DNA from: Bacteroidota bacterium
GTDB taxonomy: Bacteria > Bacteroidota > Bacteroidia > Bacteroidales > B18-G4
Assembly: GCA_003648575.1 (NCBI GenBank)
Contig: QMPN01000013.1
Coordinates: 1-25,015 of the forward strand
Direction: 5' to 3'
Length of the DNA stretch: 25,015 bases
Under the pieces are notes generated by a model. The model was not told the DNA's origin and did not search any database. It saw only the letters and a program-made list of their open reading frames with translations. Numbering within the stretch: position 1 is the stretch's first letter; every line of letters starts with the position of its first letter. A program made the translations under genes and the position numbers. Positions 15,381 to 23,169 of the stretch are shown piece by piece.

Positions 15381-15521
15381 ATGACTAAAATTATTAAAAA
15401 AGTCCTAATAGTCACCTCTGCAGTGGTCCTTTTTGTATTATTTGCTACCGCATGCCAGTCGAATGAACGCTGTGCGGCTTATGGAGAAAATTATAAGTAC
15501 CAGAAGCAATCGAATTATTAG
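15381..15521 (+). CDS. 46-residue lipoprotein (short gene)
   Basis: ATG 15381 opens a 46-codon frame ending at TAG 15519-15521. The product starts with a basic stretch (MTKIIKK), a hydrophobic core, and the lipobox LFATAC, which predicts acylation at Cys25. A mature peptide of about 22 residues with one further cysteine (Cys31) and the ending AYGENYKYQKQSNY remains. A consensus promoter lies directly upstream. The next gene starts 66 bases after its stop, with no terminator evident, so the two may be co-transcribed. I do not recognise the family with confidence. Small lipoproteins with a Cys-rich, Tyr-rich tail occur widely in Bacteroidota; function is unknown. Confidence 0.75.
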   Translation: MTKIIKKVLIVTSAVVLFVLFATACQSNERCAAYGENYKYQKQSNY

Positions 15522-15587
15522 GCTATAGATTAGCTGTTTCCGGGGTGCAGCAAACAGATCCAGAATATCTCCCGGATTTCTTGACCG

Positions 15588-16385
15588 ATGGCCTTTATTA
15601 AACATATAATATTGTTGACCCTCCTGCTCATGGCGGGTCTTTTTGTATGTGCTCAGGAACAGGAGCAGGCAGAGGAAAGTAAGAAAAAAGAACACGAGCC
15701 GGTGTACGATTCAATCTCTGATCGTGTATTGCTCAGAAATGAATTTGCCGGAGGGATCATATTGCACTCCAGAGGATGGGGTCTTCATTTCAGGAAGGGA
15801 CATAACCTGAGTTATTTCAAATCGCTGAACTGGGAAATTGAGATTGTTAGCCTGAAGTCTCCCAAGCAGATAAAAACACTCAACCCTTATTTCAACAATG
15901 CCAAGAGCTATGTATACGGGAAGCTCAACCACATGTATATACTGCGTGCAGGAATCGGGATCAAACGCCTGCTGAACCGAAAGCCTTATTGGGGAGGGAT
16001 AGAGCTACGCCTGGTATACACCGCAGGGTTTTCGCTGGCTTTTGCTAAACCGGTATACCTGTATATCTTGAATTTTACGCCCGATAATGACGATTATACT
16101 GTCGACATTGAAAGGTATAATCCCGAGATCCATGGTCTGGACAATATCTATGGACGGGCCCCTTTCACCAATGGCATAGAAAATACACAGCTTCATCCAG
16201 GCGTGTATGCTAAGGTGGGATTAAACTTTGAGTACGGAAATTATAACTCATCCATCAAGGCAGTGGAGGTGGGTGCCAATATCGACTACTATCCCATTCC
16301 GGTTGAGATCATGGCATTTAACCCGGACCAATCATTCTTTATTACATTTTATATCGGAATCACCTTCGGTAAGCGTTACGACTAA
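15588..16385 (+). CDS. Unrecognised exported protein, probably outer-membrane beta-barrel
   Basis: The 265-residue protein has a signal peptide (about 1-22, ending FVCAQ) and a short charged linker rich in Glu and Lys (about 23-37). Alternating amphipathic strands with many aromatic residues follow, ending FFITFYIGITFGKRYD. The strand pattern (for example GGIELRLVYTAGFSLAF and VGLNFEYGNY) suggests a small outer-membrane barrel. No enzymatic motif is visible. It follows the small lipoprotein by 66 bases on the same strand and ends just before a bidirectional terminator. ATG 15588 is chosen because it gives a complete signal peptide. Function unknown. Confidence 0.8.
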   Translation: MAFIKHIILLTLLLMAGLFVCAQEQEQAEESKKKEHEPVYDSISDRVLLRNEFAGGIILHSRGWGLHFRKGHNLSYFKSLNWEIEIVSLKSPKQIKTLNPYFNNAKSYVYGKLNHMYILRAGIGIKRLLNRKPYWGGIELRLVYTAGFSLAFAKPVYLYILNFTPDNDDYTVDIERYNPEIHGLDNIYGRAPFTNGIENTQLHPGVYAKVGLNFEYGNYNSSIKAVEVGANIDYYPIPVEIMAFNPDQSFFITFYIGITFGKRYD

Positions 16386-16393
16386 ATAAAAAA

Positions 16394-16415
16394 AAGCCCC
16401 GCAAATGCAGGGCTT
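16394..16415. terminator. Bidirectional terminator between convergent genes
   Basis: AAGCCC (16394-16399) pairs with GGGCTT (16410-16415), extended by GC pairs near the loop. On the minus strand it is followed by a long T-run and ends the T9SS gene transcript; on the plus strand T-rich sequence also follows. It is shared by the two convergent genes. Confidence 0.85.
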
Positions 16416-16441
16416 CTTAGTTTTTGGTTTGGTAATGGATG

Positions 16442-17944
16442 CTATTTGTGTACTGTAATCTTATGTGAATAGCTATGATCACCTTGTGTCAGTTTCACAA
16501 TGTATAATCCATTGGCAAAGTTGTTCAGGTCAAACATCTTGCTGGTGTTGCCCTGTCCGAAGATTACATTTTCTTCGATATGTACCTGTCCAAGCATGTC
16601 CATAATACGTACACTGACTTCCTCATTTCTGTCTCCGTCGATGTTGATATAGAGTTTGCCATTACTTGGGTTCGGATAGATCTTAATGTTATTTGCATCA
16701 AATGCTTCATCAATACCAAAGTCGATGGGCCTGGTGGTAAAACTCCAGACATCACTCCATACAGTAGTGTCGATGCCTTGCATTGTACGGGCACGCCAGT
16801 AGAAGGTGGTATTATAGTCAAGGATAAAGACTACCTGGAAAAAGTTATCAGTTCCTTCAACTGTTTCATCACAACATGGATCATCGAAATTGTTTGTATT
16901 GTTATACTGTACCTGATAAAAATCAACACCGGAGACCTCTTCCCATTCAAGTAAAGGAAGGATGCTGACATCCATTTCTTCATCATCCGGTTTATCAAGG
17001 AGTACTGTGCTGATGGTTGTAAATGTAAATGGTGCAGCCCAGTCTGAAGTATCAGTAGCATGATTCGCACGTACCCTCCAGAAATATTCCGTTCCAAAGG
17101 TTAGATAGCCATCGGTGACATATTCAAATCCGTGTTCAACGATTGCTGAGTGTGCACCTGTGAAGGCATCATTATCTGCGATCTGCACTTCATAATCAAC
17201 AACACCTTCAATCGGTTTCCATTTTAATTCATTCTCGAGGCCCTGGTCTGTTGAACCATCCAGCGGTTTCTGAAGTTTCGGAGCAAATTCTGTCTCAAAG
17301 CTCCATACTTCAGACCATATACAAGTGTCAGCAGCATGTCTTACCCTGGCATGCCAGTAATACGTTTCACCAAAGTGGAGAAAAGTGGTGTTGACGAAGC
17401 TTGTATCGCTGTGTCCCTCGAAGAGGAGATCACTGTCAAAGTTCATGGAGGTGTCTGCTTCAAACTCATACACAATGATACCTGATATCGGGATGGATGA
17501 ACTTCCTGCACCGATAGAACTTTTTGCTTTGAGCTCTACATTGACATCTGCACCTGCTGAGGGATTGTTAGGCTTCAGAAGGACGATAGTTTCAAAGATG
17601 GTAAAAGACCAGACTGCTGACCAATCGGATACATCAGTGCCTTCATATGCCCTGACTCTCCAGTAATAGGTTTGCCCGAAGAGCAGGTCTTGCATCTGCA
17701 AGCCACTGAGCTGGCTTTTATCAAAAGTATGCGCACTGGTGAATGCATCGGTAACGTCGAGTTGTACTTCATATTCAACGGTGCCGCCGGATCCGCCAAC
17801 AGCTGCCCAGTTAAGGATTACATCGGGCATCAGGCCTTCCCTGGCATCTTCCGGCTCCATCAATGAAGGAGGATAGACGTCAGTCTGCGCACTCAGGATG
17901 GCTACGACGAAGAGAAAAAGCAGCGTGGATAATAATTTTTTCAT
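16442..17944 (-). CDS. T9SS type A cargo protein with four fibronectin-III-like repeats
   Basis: The 500-residue protein has a signal peptide (about 1-19, ending LSAQ), then four repeats of about 95 residues (about 25-117, 120-219, 222-311, 314-405). Each repeat has an entry L-x-W strand, a YEVQ-like strand, the motif FGxTYYWRVRA, and a closing W-S-F-T-T (112-116, 214-218, 306-310, 400-404). This fits fibronectin type III-like beta sandwiches. The T9SS sorting domain covers about 418-500, from IKIYPNPSNG to the tail ITVHK. It should be exported to the cell surface or medium, likely in adhesion or binding. The gene is 44 bases after the BNR cargo gene, so the two are probably one transcript ending at 16394-16415. 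Confidence 0.92.
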   Translation of the reverse strand: MKKLLSTLLFLFVVAILSAQTDVYPPSLMEPEDAREGLMPDVILNWAAVGGSGGTVEYEVQLDVTDAFTSAHTFDKSQLSGLQMQDLLFGQTYYWRVRAYEGTDVSDWSAVWSFTIFETIVLLKPNNPSAGADVNVELKAKSSIGAGSSSIPISGIIVYEFEADTSMNFDSDLLFEGHSDTSFVNTTFLHFGETYYWHARVRHAADTCIWSEVWSFETEFAPKLQKPLDGSTDQGLENELKWKPIEGVVDYEVQIADNDAFTGAHSAIVEHGFEYVTDGYLTFGTEYFWRVRANHATDTSDWAAPFTFTTISTVLLDKPDDEEMDVSILPLLEWEEVSGVDFYQVQYNNTNNFDDPCCDETVEGTDNFFQVVFILDYNTTFYWRARTMQGIDTTVWSDVWSFTTRPIDFGIDEAFDANNIKIYPNPSNGKLYINIDGDRNEEVSVRIMDMLGQVHIEENVIFGQGNTSKMFDLNNFANGLYIVKLTQGDHSYSHKITVHK

Positions 17945-17988
17945 GTCCGTTCTTTTTATTAGGTGTTAATTTTTTCAGTTAAAATGGC

Positions 17989-20877
17989 TTAATGTGCAAT
18001 GATAAATTTGCTGGTTTTTACAGAATTCCCGGTTTGAAGGCTGATGATATACATTCCTGTTGGGAATTGACTGCAATTGAATTGATATTTATGTGAGCCT
18101 TCTGCCTGGGTAAATTGTTCGCTGGTCATCATCTTTCCGTTAATGTCAAATAAACGAATGATAACGCTTCCGGCTTTATTAAGCTCATATTCAATCGTTG
18201 TATTGCTGCTTGCAGGATTCGGATAAACAGAAATGCCCGCTTCCTCAACAGTGAGGTCGTTGCTAATGATGCCAACAGGTTTCTGGTATTTGTTGGAATA
18301 GAATAATCCGCGGCCGTTTGCTGCAGCATAAATAATTCCGTAGTTGTCGGTGCCCGGGAATGAAGCTGTAACAGTATCTTCCCCGTTCCAGTACATAAAC
18401 TCAACCATCGGCTGAGCAACAACTTGTTGTTTAAGAGCAAATACAGGAGTTTTTCCTGCAAGTCCCTGTGAAGCATTCCACTCTGGAGAGGAAGCATTGA
18501 TATCCTGTGTTTCGAAAACTCCAAAGTCAGTTCCCACGATACACATACTTGAGTTGCTCATTTCGATGATAGAAGCATAAACAGGCATGCTGGGAAGGTT
18601 TCCTTGCGCTGATTGGAATGATGCATCACCAGCAGTGGCATTGTCTGATTTGAACAGATAGTGAACCAGTCCGTAGTTTCCAAGACCCAGGACAACGCTG
18701 TTCTCATCCTGTGGATCAACACAGATCGACGTAATGGTATTTGTATTCTGCACCATAGTGACGGGATCGATCAGCGGGATCTCGGCAGTTGAAATAACGC
18801 AATATGGACTCCTCACATCAGCACGCTCATAGTTGTATGCCAGTGCAATATTTGCGATCCTGAATACACGTCCATCCTGTGTTCCTACATAAACGTAGTT
18901 TGCATCGGCAGAGAAGGCCATGGCGCTTACAATTCCTTCAACACCAAGTTTTGACTGCTCAGAGATCTGGAACCACTCGGGAGTACCTGTAAAGTCCAGG
19001 ATATCAGTAGTCATCCACACGGCATTTTCTGAACCGATAAAGAATTTAGTACTGATGGGGTCCCTGGTCCGGAGGGTATCTCCAACCTGGTATGTAATTT
19101 CGGTAGTGTACAGGAATGGATACCCGCGGTTGTTACTGGGCAGGTAAAGTGTTGTACCGGTTTCTATTGGATTGCTTACATATACAGCAACCGAGTCGCG
19201 GCTGTTATCGTTATCAAAATTTTCCCAATAGAGAGAAGGAACAATTTCTTCGGGAAGGGGCATGCCCTCGCCAAGGAAAGAGTTTGAAGTACTGAACCCA
19301 AGGTCTTCTGACCTTCTGAACTCTCCGCTAGCATCTGAGTAGATCACGACTTCCTGGTCCATGATAGAAAGGAATACTTCTCCGCCATTTCCACCCCATG
19401 GTGGCAAAAACGCCCAGATCTGATAAGCATTTTTAGCATTTGCAGGGTTTTGATGTCCATTGATATACTGGACGCCGGCCTGGTTAAATCCACCGATGAC
19501 AAATTTTTCAGTTCCGCTGATTCCCATTGTCATGGCTTGTGAAGTTGTATATGTTTTTGTGAGTTCTGCAAATTCGAAGTAATCACTATTGATCATACCC
19601 CTGGAGATTCCGCCATTGTGGCCAATAAGGAGCTCATTGTTCTTGCCTGGCCTGAACAAATAACTGTAATGGAAGGTATGAATGTATGAAGGGAAAACCT
19701 GTGGTGGAATTTGGCCGAAAGAACGCTGAGTCCACTGGTAGTATCCGGTTTCATCATACTTCTTTCCTTCCCACATATCATTTCCACCAACAAGGATCCT
19801 GCCCGGATCATCCGGAAAAACAGCGATCACATTGTTCATGTCATTAAAAAGGAGGTTCAGCGTTGTGCTTCCACCGGGAGCAACGACCCTCCAGTGTACT
19901 CCTTTATCTTCAGATGTGTAAATGTTGACTAACACATCTTCTACGTCAAGTACTGTTGCATATAAAATATCCGGGTTGGAAGGAGCGATTGCCAGTTCCA
20001 GTGCGCCGATATTTTCGTATGGGAGATTGAATGTGTCGCTTGAATGCAGCACAAAGTTATTCGGGTTTCCATCTTCTGAAATATAACAAAGCCCATCTAA
20101 TGATGCTGCGGTAATTCCGTTAGAACCAATATTCACATCAGTGGAAACGCCAAGGAGGGGGGTATCGCCGGTAGCCCGGGCAAAGTTCCATGTTTCACCC
20201 TGGTCATTGGAGTAAAATATCCCTTCATCGGTTGATGCATAGAGAGACCCGTTAGTTGGGTTGATCTCAAGAGCGTTCACATAGGCGAAAGCTGCCAAAC
20301 CACCGTTGGTAGGGTCGGTGGAAGCTAAAACAGTGAAGGTTTCACCATCAGTCGACTTGTAGATACCTGAGCCAATAAAATAGCCTCCGGTTCCTGCATA
20401 TATCGTCCCGTCAGATGCCTGGGCGATACACGAAATACGCAAACTGCTTTCAATGCCATTGATCTTGTTCCAGGTCAAACCGCTGTTTGTGGATTTATAC
20501 AAACCGCCGGTAAATGCACCTGCAATGATTGTTGTTAGTGAGGTATCCGAGTTGTCGTAAAGTATGGCGCTGGTGAAGCCACTGACATTGTCAGGCCCCA
20601 GGAATTGCCAATCAAAATCTTCCTTGTAGGAGTTTGCAACAAGCTCTTCAGTCTGGATGAAAGCACCCAACTCGTCCTCAAAAGCAATGGAGTTTGTAAG
20701 TTTGTTATTGCGTATTTGTGCAATATAATCCTGAGAGGCATTCGTGTTCTTCAAAGTAACATCATTGTCGGGATCACTTAAAAATGATTCCTGAAATGAA
20801 ACCGTTGAAGAGATGAGAAAGGCGCCCAGGAAAATAACTAACGTAACAAGACTTAATGGTAAAACTTTATTTTTCAT
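17989..20877 (-). CDS. T9SS type A cargo protein with BNR/sortilin-like repeats
   Basis: Starting at ATG 20877-20875 gives 962 residues; the longer reading from TTG three codons upstream is less likely. A signal peptide (about 1-28) is followed by BNR/Asp-box type repeats of the form S-x-D-x-G-x-T-W: YKSTNSGLTW (127-136), YKSTDGETF (173-181), YSNDQGETW (222-230), YTSEDKGVHW (320-329). These suggest a sortilin/VPS10 or photosystem-assembly-like beta-propeller. Large propeller-like strands continue to about 870. The C-terminal sorting domain begins at GISVYPNP (881-888) and ends TSKFIIAH. It is exported by T9SS. Asp-box propellers occur in sialidases, but the catalytic Arg triad was not located, so no enzyme activity is claimed. 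Confidence 0.9.
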   Translation of the reverse strand: MKNKVLPLSLVTLVIFLGAFLISSTVSFQESFLSDPDNDVTLKNTNASQDYIAQIRNNKLTNSIAFEDELGAFIQTEELVANSYKEDFDWQFLGPDNVSGFTSAILYDNSDTSLTTIIAGAFTGGLYKSTNSGLTWNKINGIESSLRISCIAQASDGTIYAGTGGYFIGSGIYKSTDGETFTVLASTDPTNGGLAAFAYVNALEINPTNGSLYASTDEGIFYSNDQGETWNFARATGDTPLLGVSTDVNIGSNGITAASLDGLCYISEDGNPNNFVLHSSDTFNLPYENIGALELAIAPSNPDILYATVLDVEDVLVNIYTSEDKGVHWRVVAPGGSTTLNLLFNDMNNVIAVFPDDPGRILVGGNDMWEGKKYDETGYYQWTQRSFGQIPPQVFPSYIHTFHYSYLFRPGKNNELLIGHNGGISRGMINSDYFEFAELTKTYTTSQAMTMGISGTEKFVIGGFNQAGVQYINGHQNPANAKNAYQIWAFLPPWGGNGGEVFLSIMDQEVVIYSDASGEFRRSEDLGFSTSNSFLGEGMPLPEEIVPSLYWENFDNDNSRDSVAVYVSNPIETGTTLYLPSNNRGYPFLYTTEITYQVGDTLRTRDPISTKFFIGSENAVWMTTDILDFTGTPEWFQISEQSKLGVEGIVSAMAFSADANYVYVGTQDGRVFRIANIALAYNYERADVRSPYCVISTAEIPLIDPVTMVQNTNTITSICVDPQDENSVVLGLGNYGLVHYLFKSDNATAGDASFQSAQGNLPSMPVYASIIEMSNSSMCIVGTDFGVFETQDINASSPEWNASQGLAGKTPVFALKQQVVAQPMVEFMYWNGEDTVTASFPGTDNYGIIYAAANGRGLFYSNKYQKPVGIISNDLTVEEAGISVYPNPASSNTTIEYELNKAGSVIIRLFDINGKMMTSEQFTQAEGSHKYQFNCSQFPTGMYIISLQTGNSVKTSKFIIAH

Positions 20878-21181
20878 GTTAGTCAAATTTGATTTTTGGT
20901 TTTAACGGAATATGAACTTTATGTTAGTGCAATCTTAACTTATGTGGCACAAGTTACACCTTTTTTGAAAACAGGCAAACCTGGAATGTCTAAAAGTATT
21001 AACAAATATAGGACAAAAAATCTTAATTATTTAATAACAAAATTAAAAGATTCTTGTAAAAAAGCAAGTCCAATAAAGTTATCGGCAGCCCTGAATCAGA
21101 TAACGGCAAATGGACTGTTTTTTAAATTTTATTGTAATTTCGTGTCGTAAACTATTCAAAATCGTTAAAAAAACCCTAATA
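20878..21181. other. AT-rich divergent intergenic region
   Basis: About 300 bases between the BNR cargo gene (minus) and the peptidase (plus). It is AT-rich and carries the promoters of both, but no full TTTG/TAnnTTTG pair was found. TAATTTCG at about 21134-21141 is a weak -7 element for the peptidase. A 54-codon frame at 20986-21150 is low-complexity and not supported as a gene. Confidence 0.5.
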
Positions 21182-22390
21182 ATGAAAGCCTTAACAAAAC
21201 TTCTGCTTCTAGCACTTACTACAGCATTTTTTAACTTCACTCCCGGACAGATTTTAGCCCAGGATGATGCAGATACAGCCTATATATTTGAGACAGTGGT
21301 AGAGATCCCCGTTACCACTGTAAAAGATCAGCATCGTTCAGGTACATGCTGGTCCTTTGCGGGGATTTCCTTCGTCGAAGCTGAAGTATTGAGGGTCACA
21401 GGCAAAGTGACTGACCTTTCGGAAATGTTCATTGTCAGGAATGCATATTCTGTTAAAGGATTGAAGTATGTTAGAATGCATGGCAGTTCAAATTTTGGTC
21501 CGGGCGGACAAGGTCATGATGTAATCAATGTGATGGCAGAATATGGTATTGCCCCTGAATCTGTTTATGCCGGCCTTGAGATCGGTGAAGACAAGCATAA
21601 CCATGGAGAGCTGGATGCAGTCCTCCAGGGGTTCCTCGATGCTGTTATTAAAAAACGTGCCGGTAAGCTGAGCCCTAAATGGTTTGAGGCATATAATGCC
21701 ATCCTCGACATTTACCTGGGGCCTATACCAGCGTCATTCGAAGATGATGGCAACGTTGTTAACCCGATCACTTACGCGGAATCATTGGAAATTAAGCTCG
21801 ATGACTATATTGAGATCACCTCATATTCCTGCTATCCATATTTTGAGGCTGTGAACCTGGAAATACCGGATAACTGGTCCGATGACGTATACTATAATCT
21901 CCCCCTGGGATATATGATGGAAGTGATCAATTATGCTCTGGAGGAGGGATATACTATTTGCTGGGATGGAGACGTGAGCGACCGTGGATTCTCACACAGG
22001 AATGGCATCGCCATCCTTCCGGAGAAAAAGGTGGAAAGCCTGAGCGGCACTGAAAGGGAACGCTGGGAAAAACTAACCTCAACTGAAAAGGGCAAAGAGC
22101 TGTATGTCTTTGAAAAGCCGGGTGAAGAAAAGGATGTGGACGAGGCCATGCGCCAGGAACACTTCGATAATTATACTTCAACCGACGACCACCTTATGCA
22201 TCTTACAGGCATCATGGAAGACCAGCATGGCACACGCTATTATGTGACCAAGAACAGCTGGGATGATGATAGCAATGATAAAGGCGGATATCTATACATG
22301 TCAGCATCTTACGTGAAACTAAATACCGTTGCTGTTATGATACACAAGGATGCAGTCCCTGAGAAGATTGCAGAAAAACTTGGGCTGTAG
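21182..22390 (+). CDS. Exported C1B papain-like peptidase (bleomycin hydrolase/PepC type)
   Basis: ATG 21182 gives 402 residues with a clear signal peptide (about 1-26, ending ILAQ); the open frame extends 24 codons upstream but begins with non-signal sequence. Catalytic residues are visible: oxyanion Gln50, nucleophile Cys56 in GTCWSFAG (54-61), His337 in DHLMHLTG (336-343), and Asn358 in VTKNSW (355-360). The layout, with a long insertion between Cys and His, matches the C1B aminopeptidase/bleomycin hydrolase family. Known relatives are mostly cytosolic; the signal peptide predicts a periplasmic or envelope enzyme. NSW is followed by DDDSND rather than the usual Gly. It is convergent with batE, the stops being 23 bases apart. 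Confidence 0.93.
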   Translation: MKALTKLLLLALTTAFFNFTPGQILAQDDADTAYIFETVVEIPVTTVKDQHRSGTCWSFAGISFVEAEVLRVTGKVTDLSEMFIVRNAYSVKGLKYVRMHGSSNFGPGGQGHDVINVMAEYGIAPESVYAGLEIGEDKHNHGELDAVLQGFLDAVIKKRAGKLSPKWFEAYNAILDIYLGPIPASFEDDGNVVNPITYAESLEIKLDDYIEITSYSCYPYFEAVNLEIPDNWSDDVYYNLPLGYMMEVINYALEEGYTICWDGDVSDRGFSHRNGIAILPEKKVESLSGTERERWEKLTSTEKGKELYVFEKPGEEKDVDEAMRQEHFDNYTSTDDHLMHLTGIMEDQHGTRYYVTKNSWDDDSNDKGGYLYMSASYVKLNTVAVMIHKDAVPEKIAEKLGL

Positions 22391-22391
22391 A

Positions 22392-22408
22392 GTGCCGGGT
22401 GCCGGGTG
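22392..22408 (+). repeat. Short post-stop direct repeat (copy 2)
   Basis: GTGCCGGGTGCCGGGTG starts one base after the peptidase stop codon. It matches the 4047-4062 element at 13 of 15 core positions, in the same orientation relative to its upstream gene. Confidence 0.6.
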
Positions 22409-22413
22409 ATGAG

Positions 22414-23163
22414 TTAGATTCTTTTTATGCTGGAGGAGGGCAACCAGCCATCGCTCCCATTGGCAATAACGATATTACACCAATCGTTGATCTCTTCGAT
22501 AATATAGACCTTGGTGCCCTCATGGATCACGAAAAGGTCTTTTCCCAATTGGTTTGGTGATGACTTTATGGTTATGGTCGGATCAAAGACAATGGCCTCC
22601 AAATGCTTGCTTTGCATATCGTATTTGGTGTAAGTCATGGAAAATACAGCAAGGCTCAGCAACACAAATACTATACCTGTCCAGAAGGCTATCTTGCGCA
22701 AGAACATATTCCTTGCAAGGAAAAAGAGGCCCGCACACAGTAGCAGCAATGCAAAGACTGTTATGCTGGTGATCGTCCAGCTATGAAGGTTAATACTGTT
22801 TCTAAGCGATTTCCACCACCTGACATAAAAGATCTCGGGCACAGCTTCTATCTTATCAGTGATCATGCTGTTGGCGATCTTAAGGTTGAACTGGATATCG
22901 GCGTCGCCCGGTGCCAGTACCCTGGCCCTTTCATAGTTGAGGATGGCTGCCGGCAGGTTATTGATATTGAAGTATGCGTTTCCAAGGTTATAATAGAGTT
23001 CAGCTGACTCGTAACCCTGCTCAAGCACTGTTTCGTATTGAGTGATGGCCTCAGTATAAAGTTCCTGCTTGTACGCCGAGTCTCCACTGCTGATCAATTC
23101 CTGTTGTCCCATGAGGGAAATAGAAAGTATTGCTGCACAAATGATACTGATTATCTTTTTCAT
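22414..23163 (-). CDS. batE: BatE-like TPR and SH3 protein of the aerotolerance operon
   Basis: The 249-residue protein has a signal-like N-terminus (1-19), TPR repeats (about 22-92, with AELYYNLGNAYFNINNLPAA), two membrane segments (about 132-150 and 158-178), and a C-terminal bacterial SH3-like domain (about 190-249, with WCNIVIANGSDGWLPSSSI). This architecture matches BatE of the Bacteroidota aerotolerance (Bat) operon. It starts 6 bases after the batD stop, so they are co-transcribed. Bat proteins are thought to form an inner-membrane complex with von Willebrand-factor-type proteins BatA/BatB. Those genes would lie upstream, off the right edge (expected, not seen). Confidence 0.9.
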   Translation of the reverse strand: MKKIISIICAAILSISLMGQQELISSGDSAYKQELYTEAITQYETVLEQGYESAELYYNLGNAYFNINNLPAAILNYERARVLAPGDADIQFNLKIANSMITDKIEAVPEIFYVRWWKSLRNSINLHSWTITSITVFALLLLCAGLFFLARNMFLRKIAFWTGIVFVLLSLAVFSMTYTKYDMQSKHLEAIVFDPTITIKSSPNQLGKDLFVIHEGTKVYIIEEINDWCNIVIANGSDGWLPSSSIKRI

Positions 23164-23169
23164 TTCACC

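Noticed and set aside
15534..15557. CTGTTT/AAACAG inverted repeat between the small lipoprotein and the outer-membrane-type gene, considered as a terminator
   Set aside because: The arms are short, the loop is long, and no U-run follows, so it should not stop transcription.
20923..20943. GTTAGTG-N5-TTAACTTAT upstream of the BNR cargo gene, resembling the TetR operator
   Set aside because: The half-sites are spaced one base wider and the right half differs. In AT-rich DNA this is weak, and no functional link to the TetR unit is evident.
20986..21150. A 54-codon plus-strand frame (starts MSKSINKYRTKN) upstream of the peptidase
   Set aside because: Low-complexity, Lys/Asn-rich translation of AT-rich DNA with no start signal, promoter or domain. 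It ends about 30 bases before the peptidase start and is better read as leader DNA.
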